A DNA stretch of 64,000 bases from Wuchereria bancrofti. Lineage: Eukaryota > Nematoda > Chromadorea > Rhabditida > Onchocercidae. Below, piece by piece: positions 51,541 through 64,000 of the stretch. The position numbers were made by a program, and so were the translations under genes. A model generated the notes under the pieces. The model did not search any database, was not told the DNA's origin, and saw nothing but the letters and a program-made list of their open reading frames with translations. Each line of letters starts with the position of its first letter. Positions within the stretch are counted from its first letter, which is position 1. Location: assembly GCA_005281725.1 (NCBI GenBank), contig SSBO01000009.1, positions 6,696,303 to 6,760,302 on the forward strand, in the 5' to 3' direction.

Positions 51541-54500
51541 TCATAAAACGACTTCATACATCAAATATGCAACATAGAATCTAATGAAAAATGCTAAAAC
51601 CGAAAATAAAACTTGCAATGTTAGAAGTATTTCCGTTAATTTTTTCTCATGCATTGGACCCGTAAATTTTAAAACCAGATTTAATAGCGTTAGATTGTTG
51701 ATAACTGCCCATCTGAAGTAAAAAACATTGAAAACAAACTAAAGCAAAATTATACATTGCAACAGCTTTTCCGTCCCCTCCTCCTCGTTCAAATAAGAGG
51801 ACGTGCAAAGAAAGTACTTCAAAATCCCTCAACCGTCATTCATGTCCATGTCTCAAAAATATTTGCGCTGCATAAATTACTCGCCTTAAAACAGTTCAAG
51901 ATGGAATATCTAGAAAATAAAAACTTGATAAGTATTTCACTTATGAAAGCAACCTTCATATCAAAAAATGAAGCATAAAAACCGCTACCTCACATCGTTC
52001 TTTTCAATAATTTTCTTGTACAATAAGCCAAATATATCCAGAAAATCAAGAACCACCTTGGTTAACGGTTTCAAGTCTGAAATGAAGAATTACATAACTA
52101 ATTAAGAATCTTAAATGCAGTGGTTTGATACGGTTTTTTGTAAATGGATTTTTGTATTGCTGATTAACACATGAACGGAATAATGAAAAGAAAGTTTGGG
52201 GAGTAATTTGTCTGCTTAACCTTAATGCAGTAAAAAAAGAACTGCGCAACATATACAAACTGCAACGAAAAATGCAGAGAAAAAGGAAGTAACTTAAGAT
52301 AATTGGAAATATGACCGTTTTCTTTGAATTCAATAGTGCTCATATCAACAGTGTTAGTTTTACTGTTATACTTCGGCAATCGATGACGCGGACAAGGGAC
52401 AAGATGAAGAAGTTGAGGAATTGAATAAATAAAATTGAAAATCTGGAAAGTATCAAGTTCTTACTCTCAAGGATATGGCATAATCAAAACGTATTCTTCT
52501 CCTCTTTTTATTTGAAATACTGATTCGTTGTCATAAAGTACTAAATTATAATACAACTAGTGCATTATGGGTCTTTTTATAAGATCAATCATTCTGTGGT
52601 GATTCATTAGTTCAGCAGAAATAATTTTACTGAGAAACACTAATTAATTTAATCAAACAAAAATCAAAATACATGGAAAAGTAAAGCGGAAAAAATTTGC
52701 TGCAAGAAAGACAGAAACTTGCCTGTGGGATCAAAAAGAGCGCCATAGTTTTGCTAAAATGACCAAGAATACAAGCTGAAGCCAAAGTCATCCCGGCCCA
52801 ATAACAAAACGTATCACCAACAAAAACTTGTGCTGGATACCTAAATATGCCGATTACTTAAAATTTGATCAGCAGTGAAGCAAAATATAAAAATTTCAAG
52901 AACGACAATTTAACATGAGAAACAAGCCCTACAATCAAAAATTAATATTTCGAAGAAACAACTAATTAAACATAATTACCAGTTGAAATATAAGAGGACA
53001 GATGTTGTTCCTAAAAAAGGCAGTAGGAAATATAGCGAAAGTGAATGACACCATGAAACCGATGGATCCAGTCGAAACAACTGCAAAAAAAGCTGATGAA
53101 ATTCATTTAGAATTAATTTCTAACTTGGCTTTAAAATCATTTCCTAAAGTTTGAAAAAAAAAGAAAAAACATCATTCTATTTGTTCATCAATTTCTGGAA
53201 CAGAATTGAGGATTAAGAAAGAATAAGACCATATTCTTTGTCAATCATCAAACAAAAATAAAGATACAGTTAAATCACAAGCATCAGTTTTTTAAAATTC
53301 TAAGTAAAACTTTTCATTCGAATCTCTGGAATTTAAAAGTGTTTGCAAAACTTCGAGTTTCGACTTCAAACGTAAGACTCTACCTTTTCACTTTCTGCAG
53401 TTTCGCGCAATCCCTAGTGAAATCATCATCAATCATCATCAAAATCGTGGATTTTAAAATAGAAACTTACTTCAACGGCATTAAAAATAACAACGGAAGA
53501 TGCTATTATAAAAGCTTGTCCAGCTTCAAGTCCATTAATTCCAGCCAAAATATTGATAGCGTTTGTGCAAAACACTATCTACAACGGATAAAAGACAATA
53601 ATGTGACAATTTCGTTTACTTTTTTTGATAGAAAAACTAATGCAGTGCACAATTAATACTTCCCAAAAATTTTTGAGCAATTGAAGACTTACCATCATAC
53701 CCATATAAACGTAGTAAAAAATTCCTATGTTGATGCATTCTTGCACTGGGAATAAAGCTCGAATCAAAGAAGGTAATACGATCGTAGCTGACGACCCTAA
53801 AAAGGATACATTTCTCAAATCAACAACAGAACCTCAGATGATAGAAAAAACCTTTCCTATAACTTATCTAATTTACCTACAGTTCCAAATAAATGACAAA
53901 GAAACAATTTACCAGATACATAATAGACAAGGAGCAACGGAAGCGATGAAAGTGTCGGAAATAAAAGTTTGTGTCGCCATCGTAAATCCAAGACATCATC
54001 GGCAAAACCTAGTAGAACTGCGGAACAAATCGCTGTTAGTGCTGATAAGAACATTAAAAATTTTTGATGTGGAATGGATGACCTATAAATGCAAAGATTG
54101 AAAGAAGTTGTATTAGAGGTTTAATAATATGAATCCTATGATAATCCATAAAACTTAGGAATAAAACTTACTCGAACTGCGACCACTCATAAACTGGGAA
54201 TGGAATAAACAAAAACATAACAATTAAATAAACAGCTGCTGATATCACTCCAATCGGTTCAGGAACAGGAATATTATCTATCTAAAAATGCATATATCGC
54301 AAAAAATCAGCTCTGTAAAATATAGTAGATGTCGTAAGTGCATAGAGCAATATTTTGCAAGCTTGAAAAGGTAAGAAAGATTAAAAAATATCGGAACAAC
54401 TACGTTTTCCAATGAAAAGAGCTTTGGTTTAGCCTTCTACCCTATATCAAAACAATTAGATTTACCTGATTAAAAAATTGAAGGTATCATGTTATCAACT

Positions 54501-54820
54501 AAACAGTTCTCTTACAAAAAGCTAACTTATATGTTTAGAATTCCCTTATATATACGAAATATATATACGAAGTTATATATACGAAATTACAAAATGCCCA
54601 ACCCATTTTTGGCAGTCTATTCCAGATTCGGATACAGGGAAAATGATCTTCTATAACACTTAGTACACTTATAATACTAAATACGTTAAATACATACTTT
54701 GCACTGATCTTTCCCGTACATTTGACGCTTGATAAAGATTGGAATATATTCCAGAATTATGCGATATGAAATATATGCGCCTACACAACTCAGCAGTATA
54801 TTTACACATAATGATAACAT
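51541..54820 (-). CDS. algn-7: UDP-GlcNAc:dolichyl-phosphate GlcNAc-1-phosphotransferase (ALG7/DPAGT1), 10 exons
   Basis: Integral ER membrane enzyme that transfers GlcNAc-1-phosphate from UDP-GlcNAc to dolichyl phosphate, the first step of N-glycan assembly. Exons from high to low: 54820-54698, 54281-54172, 54082-53913, 53796-53693, 53578-53471, 53080-52980, 52840-52723, 52442-52316, 52076-51989, 51712-51541, in phase, 406 residues (human 408). Active-site motifs are all present: [14 protein letters not shown] (Asp pair at 106-107), [19 protein letters not shown] (about 172-190), [13 protein letters not shown] (Asp 248) and [11 protein letters not shown] (Arg-His-Arg 297-299). Many hydrophobic helices are visible, as expected for a 10-pass protein. 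The start follows a TTTCAG that could be a trans-splice acceptor. The intron after exon 7 uses a GC donor in a strong context (CACAG|GCAAGT). Confidence 0.96.
54546..54588. repeat. Triplicated TATATATACGAA unit
   Basis: Three imperfect units in intron 1 of the ALG7 gene. Simple local repetition. Confidence 0.6.
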
Positions 54821-56378
54821 CACTACCTGAAATGGTGGTAACATCGAGAGTGAATGCCTCAGGTGTTATATTGATGACACCATAACACTTGCAAAATTGT
54901 CGTTCCAGTTCTAATTATTTCTTAACAAGGAGAAGTTTCCTAACAAGAATTGTAATACCACTTGAGCATCCACTTGAAACAGTAAGAATTGCAGAAGTGA
55001 AATTCCAATCTGAACAATCCTTACCCATATTTCCAAACACATTTCCGCACCCATTTCTCATTTTCTTCCTATGAATAACTGTTTCCTTTTACGTGTTTAC
55101 CTGTTTAAGCCAACTGAATAACCGTTTCTTTTCACTTGTTGAGTAACATAGAACAGATTTCGTAACATAAATGAATACTTTTAAGTTATGGTTATGATTA
55201 GTAAAATTTCACTCTCCCTCTAACACAACAAATATCACTTTCTCAATGACTAAATCTAATTTCTATTAGCATGTCACCTCACGTGAAGTAAACAATAACT
55301 GCAAACAAAACACATAACAATATGTGGTAATCTCTTTAATATTATGTGATAAGATGGTAATCTCTTAATATTATGTTGACAATAGCAAGATTTCCGTTTG
55401 CTCTACTTTACATGCACAGAATGGCCAAATATGGTGGTACTCGTATTGCTAACCAACATCGCACTCCGGAGAAAGAGACAGAAACATACGCCCCAGCCTT
55501 TGTACTTCATTTCTCCAGAAAAAATTATGATTCAAAACCTTCTACAACATTATCCTCTAACACGAATAGAGATTCCTATTTTCCTTATGTCGCTGGCAAA
55601 GTCGCATATTTCGCTATAAGCAACTTCGATATCCTGGTCGGATTGAATTATTTTTCTGTTCGTTGTGCATAGGGGCAGGTGTGGGGTGTTGTTGTGGTTT
55701 GGTAGTCATGTAGATACCGTGTGGTGTCACACCAGTATCTCCATGCAAGTTTTGTCTGTTATGAATTTGAGTGGATCCAAGAGGTAGATATATTATTTCT
55801 TTCTTCGAAAGATGGGAAGACCTACGGTAATTCCAAGCAAGTCGTAGATAATGGAGAATAACCTCCTAATAACTCTAAATTGATTGTGAAAAAGCTATCC
55901 TGAGACGTACGAGTGATATCACTGCTAAAGTTACCATAAGAGTGGTAGTATTTTTAGGAAACTAATTCATCTATCAATAATAAGAGATACTATACAGTTT
56001 TAAATGGAATAATTGACCATACCAGTTGCCTACCATCGATGAAGATACCAACCAGAGGCTTCCTATGCATCACAGCGTGTCGCAGTGAAATGAGCTTTAA
56101 TTCACTAAACAATACAGTTCCTTGAAAACATGCTTAGAAAACATGCAATGTAAGGGCTAGTTCTGAGATCTTCTGCGGTTATCATTCGTGTGCAAAACTA
56201 AAAACAGATTACGTAAAACAACCACTAGGCATTCATGCTAGTTACAAGAAATAGTTAAATGTAATGAATTGTCATGAATTACATCATTGATTCTTTGCTG
56301 CATCTTATTTGCAGGTTAATTTGCTGTTGTATTAGCTGGATATGAGACAGAGTTATTACTGGAGAAGAGATAACAGTA
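54821..56378. other. Divergent promoter region, ALG7 and NADAR genes
   Basis: About 1.5 kb between the start of the minus-strand ALG7 gene and the plus-strand NADAR gene. It contains an imperfect duplication (GGTAATCTCTT-AATATTATGT at 55326-55347 and 55356-55376). The overlapping frames at 55373-55672 have no splice support. No promoter motif can be named. Confidence 0.4.
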
Positions 56379-59300
56379 ATGACAAATATCGTTACAACCG
56401 AAAGCGGTGAGAAATTCACCCTGTTTTTCACTATCCGCAGTCCATTTTCCAACTTTCATCCTTGTCGTTTCGCAATATTTGAAGATGTCGGCAGTGGGAA
56501 ACCGGAAGAAAGATGGTACTATTCCACTGAACAGTACTACATGTTAGTATTTTACCCCCTTTAAAATGAACAAATAATTTTTTACATGAAATGATTTTTG
56601 ATTTTTGCTGTGTTTAGTTGAATTAATTAAAAACTTGACTTTTGAAAAATGGCTTGTACATGTGTGTTATATGGAATAAAATGGTTTGGCCGTTCGCGTT
56701 ATGGTGATGTTGTTCGGAAGAACCTTTAAATTTCTGCTACAAAAATGTACATCGATTGACTAAGCACTGTAAAACCGAATCTCTTGGCGATTCATTTGCA
56801 TATATTTCTTTCTGTCCGTGTCTGGATTCTGCTTCAAAAAAAAAAAAAGAAAAGAAAAAACGCCTGGTCAAAAGATTCCTTATAGTTTGAAGAAGTATGA
56901 AACTAAAATAGACTAAATGTTGTTTTACAGGTATCATAAAGCGCTTTCTGCTGGAGATAGCGAAACAGCAGAGCAAATAGCTAATGAACGGGATGCACGA
57001 AAAATCAAAATGTTTTCACGTAATATCAAGAATTTTGAACGCGAAACGTTCGTTTAAATTTCACTCAAAAATGATTTTGGTTTTAATACTCAGTGTATAT
57101 TAGCATCACAACTAGTAAGAGCTAAACTCGTTAGGATATTTACATACTGTAACTTAGTTTATGCTTTTAGAATGTCTTTTCCGTTACCGCAGCTATTTCC
57201 AAGCACTTTCCGGTGTCTTCTAGCGAATTCTATAGGTAGAATGTTCAGTTTTTCAGATTATATTGTTTGTTCAGCGATAGTGAAATCCCTTAATGATATC
57301 GTTATTACGAAGATTTGAATTAACTTAAGCAGTTTCAAACTTCATCTTTTGTTTTTAACTTATCTTTATTATAAATTAGATGGAACAAAATAAGTAGCGA
57401 TGTGATGAGAAGAGGAAATTTTGCCAAATACACACAGAATCCATTGTTACGGAAGAAGCTGTTTTACACTTACGGTAGTACGCTAGTGGAATGTTCCCCA
57501 ACAGATCTTGAATGGGGCATCGGTAAGTTTTTTCCTTCTGGGAATGTTGATTTTACTTTTTTAATCAGTTTTTGGTCAGGACGGGAAGCATCCTTAAATT
57601 GGACCCACTGTTTGGTATTTCAGGTTTGGACATCAATGAACCGGATGCACTGAGTCCATCAAAATGGAGAGGAAAAAATAAACTTGGTCAAATTCTAACC
57701 GAAATCCGTGAAGAGCTTTTGTTAAAGCCAGAATATGCGCAGGAGGTTTAGATGATTATCTACGCATATAAATTTCACTTTAATTTTTTCCGGACAGATT
57801 TACTCTTCTGTAGTAAGCAGTTGTATTATTAGTATTAAGCAATTGTAAGAGCAAATACAATGACGGGATATCTGTTCCTAATTAGTACCAGTTAGTTTTA
57901 TAATTTTCGAGATATTTAGAAACATACATTTCTAGGTGAGTGATATCCTATCAATGCTGGAGAATTTCGATAGCTTTAGCCGACAATTTTTCCTTCCTCC
58001 AAAACCTCCAGTTCAGCAGTGCAGCTGTCCTTCATCTAGTGAATATGACAGAGATCACGAGAAAAGACGTAGCCTACCCTCTTCTACGGAAATTGGTCAA
58101 ATACCTGATGGAAATCGTGACAAACGTTACAGTCTACCATCGTATCCATGTGCAGAACGATCCGAAAACATTCCTGATTCTGATTCTGTAAGTTACATAT
58201 ATATTTTTATCTTCAACATTTTACATCTCTTAACTCTGAAATGTGTTAATTTGCAGCAAAATATTTCTATTACAAAAGTAGAAAATGGCAGTTCCCCAAC
58301 ACATCGAGAAGGATATTCTCGGCCAACTCGATTAACTAGGAAACGTAGTCACCATCGTATGCCAAGTTATGATCGAGATTTTAGACGGCACAGGTGATTT
58401 ATAAGTTCATACAATTCTGCGAAACTGATTGATTTCATTGGATGTTTAATTTGTTACTGACTATAAATCACTTTTCAAAGGTAGCTCTAAATTAACAAAA
58501 TTAAGTCTTGAGATGTTTCGAGGGGGAAAATAAGAGAAGAAAGTTTCAGCGACGATTCAAGAGATCGCAGAAGGAATGGTTCTCGATCAGAAAAGAGGCG
58601 AGATGCTTCTAGCAGTAATAGGTCCCGTTGTGGCACGCAGTCTCGCTCTGTCAGGGGTCGTAGTAGTTCTGAAAGCGATCGCGAATCTAACAGGTTGGAC
58701 GTTTCTGTATATTATGCTCAACATTATGTACCAGAAAAGGCTACAGATGAGAAAACTGCTTATCAATGGTTGTAAAAGATACAAATAAGGAATATGTAAA
58801 GCATTATAATGAGAGGTTGTTGGAAATTTTATGAGTTACTTTTCGTTTTCATAGAAGGATTTCTTATGATTTCTAAATTTAATAATTTCTTAGATTTTTG
58901 AAGAGACAACGAAGAATTGGGTTAACTGGTGATAACAATCGTTTGACGTCATGTCGACGTGTAAGTCCAATAAGAATTTTATTTTAGTCATTCATATGTA
59001 GAACTATATAAATCAAGTTTGATATCTATTCATTATGGTTATAACTAAGTTGGTACAATCATTTTTTTATAACTGAATTTTATGTCATTTATTAGTTAAT
59101 TGGGTTGTGTTTGTAAAAGTATTAATGTTAACTTCGAAGTCGTGGTTAATACTTATTGCTGATGCGCACATTTCAGTTCAGTTTGGATCACTCCTTGACT
59201 TAGTTATATATTTAAGCACAATAGTTGTGATGTAAACTCGTCTAGTAGTGAAGAAAGTTCAAGTTCGCTGGATGAAATTAATGTTGAAGTGGTAAAAAAA

Positions 59301-59629
59301 GCGTTTGAGGATCCTTTCAAAAGTTTGTTGGAAAGACTTCGCAGTAAGAAATGCGGTATGTGGGAGCAATGTAAGTTTTTAAAAATTCATTTGTCGGCAT
59401 TTCCATATGTGAAAATTGTTCAGTTTTCGAAAAATCATATCTAAGCATTGAAACATTGTTTAGGTTGTATGAATTTAGATTGTTTAGAATTTGGGTGCAT
59501 AAATTTGTTTAATCCTTCATGCTTCAGTAGCAATCATTAAGTAACGGTTTCATTTTTTTGACATTTTCTTTTACAGATGTTGCAGAAAGTAGTCACGATT
59601 CTAATGGAGCCATCCCAAGTGATGATTAA
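56379..59629 (+). CDS. NADAR-domain (YbiA-like) protein with Arg/Ser-rich tail, 10 exons
   Basis: Exons 56379-56542, 56931-57047, 57380-57522, 57624-57745, 57936-58187, 58257-58393, 58550-58693, 58894-58960, 59217-59370, 59577-59629, in phase, 450 residues. Residues about 20-180 form a NADAR domain, a fold whose characterised members act as N-glycosidases on riboflavin intermediates or on ADP-ribosyl nucleic acids. Matching blocks: FSNFHPCRF, YYSTEQYYMYHKAL with the conserved Glu, WNKISSDVMRRGNFAKYTQN, LVECSPTDLEWGIG, and KWRGKNKLGQILTEIREEL. After a Pro/Cys linker the C-terminal half is rich in Arg and Ser (RSRSVRGRSSSESDRES, RDRRRNGSRSEKRRD), like splicing-factor RS domains. It then has an acidic Ser stretch (SSSSEESSSSLDE) and a helical piece (FKSLLERLRSKK). 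The RS tail suggests nuclear, RNA-related work, which is inference; the substrate is unknown. Confidence 0.92.
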
Positions 59630-61542
59630 TTGAAGTCGTTTCGTCAGTTAATATAATTTTGGTAGAGATAATTTCTAGTTTCTTTCCCATGTGGTTTTTA
59701 GCACCCTTTATCATTAATTCTTTATAGTAAGCATAAGTTTGCCGAAATTTCACAATAATTTCAGATTTACTCTTCGATGCAAAAAATGCAGTGTTTCTCA
59801 TTCATCAAAAATGTTTGCTAAAGATTGAAATTATTGGCGAATTGTTTTTAATTTAAAATCCATTTAAAATGCTGTTTTCGCCTTCAACTTTTTCAAAAAT
59901 CTGGATGGTTTCTTCTATGCTTGTGTAGATTCTAATATAGATAGGACAATGATCACTTGAAAACCAGAATCCCACCCAGACTAGTCCGTCTAATTTACTT
60001 AGATTAGATTTTTTAACATTCAGTCATGTAGTAGCATAGAATTTTTTTACTGTACCTTGCTTGTATGCTGCGACACTGCCAGGTCGTTTTCTGTACCTCA
60101 CCGCAATGCGGTGTTCAGGTCAGTTCTCCTAAAATTTAGTTTATTAAACAGGATATTACTTTTTTTGTCCAAATTACTGTTAAATTCTGGAAAAAATTTT
60201 GTACAATTATTGTTGAATTTGAAGAAAAAGTTTTTTTCATGTAATTTTCTAGTTATGAAAATGTCTACCTGTGCTGCTATAATTGTTTTACGATATGTTT
60301 TAGCACGAAAAAGTTTGTCGAGCACCGTGCCTGTTGTAAATCTTTTTATTTTTACAGTCTGTTTTGATGTTTACCTTTTAACAACTTTCACACCTTTTAT
60401 TTTGTAAGTTATATATATTTCACGCCGGTGATTCATAAATTTTTTCTTACATTCTAGAGGGTTTATATAACCATTTTCTTCTATATATCTCATTGATTCA
60501 TTTTATAATACATTCTTAATGTGTTGATTTTCTCTTAGTTATCATCATTACAGCATAATAATTAGATGAGGTATTGGTTGATGACTATGGTAATAATAAT
60601 TGATAATTGACGATGATCTCACGATGTCCTCCCTCCTCAGGCAATTGTTTTTATTTTCTAAAATCATTTCACAAGAATATCCGTATTTCTTGTCATTTTT
60701 CATTTTTAAACACTGTCTTTTCATTTTATAATTGCAGCACATGTACATACTGAATAAAGATATGATGGAAGGGTCTTCTTCCTCTCGATATCAGATTTTT
60801 CATTTATTTCAAATAATATGCTTGTGAGTCGGTTCTTCAGCTGGATTATCAGGAAAACGGCTTCTTCGACCTTGGCTAAAATGTTTTAAACTTCAGTTGA
60901 AGGTAAGTGTAGGTAGTTGTACATGATTCATAGGTGTCTTCTATATTTGAAGAATTCTATAAAAAAACACTAGTATGTTTCTTTTATACTGAGTAGCAAC
61001 TTGTATAAGAGCATTGTACTGAGAATACTGCGGGCTGAAGTGGTTGTAAGAAAATAATTGAAAAGCCGATATATCGGATGGTTTGTTTCTTCATCCGATA
61101 ATAGGTGGCAGTGTTGTACATGCTTATCCTTGACTGTCACAAACCTATCGGTATATGCGAACGTATTGGCGTAATGTCGGACTAGGTGTTCGAGCTTCTT
61201 GAACGGCAGGATATTTTTATTACCACATTCTACAAACAGTCTTCGTTTCCCGTCTACGAAACATTCTTGTATCGGCAGATGCCTAAGATTAGTTGTATAT
61301 CATTCTCAAGTATTATAAATATTACATTCACTTCAGCAGTATCCTTAAATTTGCAAAACGTTTTGTTTTACAAATCCACAGTTTGTCTTCAATAATTACA
61401 GCACTGGAATCCAAGAGAGGGGATTGAAATACATTTTTCCGGAGTGTTCATATGCTTCGGTTATATGAAGATATGAAATACCTGTATTCCAAATCGTTGT
61501 TTACGAAAACGATATTTAAAGAAGCGTAATGTTTCAAATTAT
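59630..61542. other. 3' flank and intergenic region
   Basis: AT-rich. A possible exon with a strong donor ends at about 60902 (AAG|GTAAGT), reading KRLLRPWLKCFKLQLK, but no partner exon fits convincingly. The long T-rich frame at 60057-60407 is probably chance. No RNA gene seen. Confidence 0.35.
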
Positions 61543-63754
61543 CTAGATTGCTGACATCTTCTGGTAGCTGAAGTTCTCTATTTTCGGATTTCTGTTTTAA
61601 AGCATAAGGAATGAAGATGAAGTGATATAATTTAACTTTATGATTTTATGATCGATTTTACAACTTTATGACCTAATTTTAAGGTTGAACAGAAATATTG
61701 GTCAAATATTGAATTTACGTAGAATTATCCGAAAATAATTTGACTATCTAATAGGTAAATAATAGAATTATGATTTCACTTCGTGATATAAACCAAAGTT
61801 TTGGGGGATCTCTGTCAGTGGAATGGAAGCCGATCTAGATCTTTGTCCAAGATAGAAGCTGAAAAAAGATACATTGACAAAGAAATCATTGTGAACCAAT
61901 CGCACACGCCATCAGATTTTATTCAGGAATAACCGAATAGTGCATTAATGAAAAGTTAAAGACATAATTAAAGATAAAACAAATGGCTTGACCTGTATAG
62001 AACTTTCAGTTTCGAAGCATTTTTTGGGAACATCTGTGATGCATTGTTTTTGTGCAGCGGTTTCTGTTGAAGAAGCGATTCACGATTTGATGTTTTCTAA
62101 TGAATATTTACAGAATAAGGCTTGATGATAATAGTTTATATGAAGTATTGATGGCTTCATTGTAAGATGAATTGCTGTCAAAGAAGATAAAAGTAAAAAT
62201 GAACGATTACGATTGACTTTTCCAGCAAATCACCACATTTTATAGAAATGTTGTCATACTGATTATTCATGTGTTCACTATGCTGATCATTAGGTCGACT
62301 ATATTCATCATTGATTCGATTGTGTAGATCACTTTGAAGAAATTTTAATCAAAAATTTACCTTTTTGTAGTTATTTATATTCTTAATGACAATAGTTTAA
62401 TATGATAATGTGATGGAAATTGAGAATATTTCATTAATGTACGCAATTACACATTTAAAAATTAAAAAGAAATTTGTTGACTTAATTTGCATATTATTTA
62501 ATGTGAGCAGAACGTTTCTTACCTACTAACTGCATAGCTTTTTTTTGACTTCAAAGTAGTTGAACTTGATGTACTTTTCATCTCCAACATCAATATTTAG
62601 AACGGGTAAAATGAAAATTTCTCTCAAGAAAAATTATGATTTGTAGCCTCAGACGGAAGTTTTTTCTTTGTCATTAAGTTTTAAAAATTAATATCTCATT
62701 AGTTTCTGTGAACACATTTCTTTTTTGCAATTAAATTTAATACCAGATTAGGAGCTTGGCCAACCCAGTCAAGTAGTTCAGATATCGGCCATAATGAAGA
62801 AATTTTCTTCTTGTCGAATTTCTGAAAATTGCACTGATATTGGAAGATTTCAGACTTGTTTGTAGATATCCACTAAGACCTCTTACGAAAATAGAATGAT
62901 ATCAAGACACCACAGAATCGGTCTTCGACAAAAACAAATATAATAATAATGATAACCAATAATTAATTATATAAATTCATTTTGCTCGATAATTCCAAAA
63001 TATATAATAGCACTTCAAAAAGAATATTGTTGTTTTCCGGTTCCGATTTGTCCGTGTTTTTCGGTTTACTTAATTACAGACTAATCGTCTGAGAACGCTA
63101 TCAACATGTTACTATTCACTCTCAAGTAAAGCAATTCGATACAACAAAATTTGTATGTGTTAGAGGCAGTTCTTACTCGAGTGTAATATTCTTTGCATTT
63201 ACGGCCATGCTTGCAACAAATGACTGATTCATTTGTAAAAAAAGCTATAAAAGAAGTATCGCCAAATTGACAAGATTTTTCCAATTGATTTTGCTAAATT
63301 CAAAATCAATGAAAAGAAAAATTGCATGTAAAAATGTAAGACAAAAAAGTAAAAGGTATCATTCACCAGGCTCTGCAGATGGCTGATATTCATTTAAATT
63401 AGTTCTGCTATCATAAAGCGGTCTCTGGCCTATTTCGCTTGGCGATACTGTCACTTTACGTTGCTTACGCCATTCAATCATTATATCCTCTTTCGTCATT
63501 TTTTTTTAAAAAAAAGAGAGAGAAATTTAATGAACAAATTGAAGAAGAAAGCTAATAAATCTGACAGTCTCAAAATTAAGTAAAAAAAGAAAATATGACA
63601 GTGCAACTTATATTTTGACAAGGCGCATAAGACAACAATTTTCACTCATATAAATCTTCACCTCTTCAGGCAACTCTTTAAAGCGACTACCTTCAAAATC
63701 AATAAATGAATCAATGGTGTCATCTCTTCCAGTAATAATTCTTTTATGCTTCAT
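61543..63754 (-). CDS. Tentative unrecognised 172-residue protein, 7 exons
   Basis: Exons from high to low: 63754-63662, 63487-63367, 63244-63177, 62821-62744, 62581-62523, 61858-61794, 61577-61543; phases agree at every junction. No family recognised. Recognisable stretches: MKHKRIITGRDDTIDSFIDF at the N-terminus, DIMIEWRKQRKVTVSPSEIG, a short Cys cluster (VICCKHGRKCKEYY), KKISSLWPISELLDWVGQAP, and a Ser/Arg-rich part (FYLGQRSRSASIPLTEIP). Exons 1-4 are the best supported. The second exon lacks a standard acceptor and could instead start a separate gene at the ATG 63499. The last three exons are weaker: a different open frame, 61591-61448, follows a usable acceptor and might be the true 3' end or another gene. 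Confidence 0.42.
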
Positions 63755-64000
63755 AATTTTCTAAATGGCAAGCGAGATTTTTTGGAACTTTTTCCTTGAA
63801 GTAATCAACTTAAGCACAGTAAAAATACATTTTCATAAAAAGTGAATTAATGAAATATGCGAGTGAAATATGGATGAAAAAGGAATGGTGCTAATGAAAG
63901 GTAACAATATACTTTAAAAGGCGTAACACAGGATCTTAAATTGTTTTTTTTTTTTTGGAGTAGAATCGCCAGCTATCTTACTCAGATCAAATTACTGATA

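Noticed and set aside
53727..54101. 124-residue plus-strand frame within the ALG7 gene
   Set aside because: It is the antisense shadow of ALG7 exons 3 and 4, whose residues match the family closely.
60057..60407. 116-residue hydrophobic frame after the NADAR gene
   Set aside because: Composition follows the T-rich 3' flank, with no splice or start context and an equally open antisense frame.
60826..60902. Possible interferon-regulatory-factor-like start (KRLLRPWLKC) with a strong splice donor
   Set aside because: Only the RxRPWL-like word matches. The frame reaching forward (near 61391) gives a short, stop-ended piece without the expected Trp repeats, and no other IRF exon is visible.
1..64000. 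tRNA, rRNA, spliced-leader RNA, CRISPR or intact transposon
   Set aside because: I looked for T-loop words, SL1-type sequence, terminal repeats with transposase or reverse-transcriptase motifs and regular spacer arrays, and found none. A covariance-model scan would be needed for a firm negative on RNA genes.

Overview
The window is eukaryotic and looks like chromosomal DNA of a nematode, most probably a filarial or other spirurid worm. It is AT-rich. Its genes are split into many short exons by introns with GT donors and short nematode-type TTTCAG/TTTTAG acceptors. The proteins are animal families, and intergenic DNA is long and AT-rich. The species cannot be fixed from the sequence. I saw no rRNA, tRNA, CRISPR array or intact transposon. 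All multi-exon models below were joined by hand, checking reading phase at each junction. They are predictions, not transcripts.

Layout: (1) 543-9842, + strand, a 24-exon Rap GTPase-activating protein of the SIPA1L family. (2) 11394-13650, +, an unrecognised locus whose two long open frames need an intron or frameshift. (3) 14503-14858 (-) and 20149-21064 (+), two short secreted glycine/cysteine-rich proteins sharing a Cys-Cys-Cys-Cys-Gly motif, in otherwise empty DNA. (4) 24631-25900, -, TRAPPC6 (TRAPP complex). (5) 27193-29316 and 31384-34650, both -, two unrecognised multi-exon proteins; the first has a KEN box. (6) 36273-40547, -, a 10-exon SLC22-type organic ion transporter. (7) 41702-42456, +, a small protein with a possible N-myristoylation start. 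(8) 43945-46674 and 48076-50738, +, two tandem TANGO2-family genes. (9) 51541-54820, -, the dolichyl-phosphate GlcNAc-1-phosphotransferase (ALG7/DPAGT1). (10) 56379-59629, +, a NADAR-domain protein with an arginine/serine-rich tail. (11) 61543-63754, -, a tentative unrecognised gene.

The genes do not form one pathway. Several serve the secretory system (TRAPPC6 in ER-Golgi tethering, ALG7 at the first step of N-glycosylation, and TANGO2, whose name comes from Golgi organisation and whose C. elegans homologues are linked to haem trafficking). The most interesting points are the tandem TANGO2 pair, whose second copy has AT in place of a GT splice donor; a near-perfect intronic hairpin in the first copy; the fusion of a NADAR domain to an SR-like tail; and a TRAPPC6 with an extra linker of about 40 residues and a 17-nt micro-exon.
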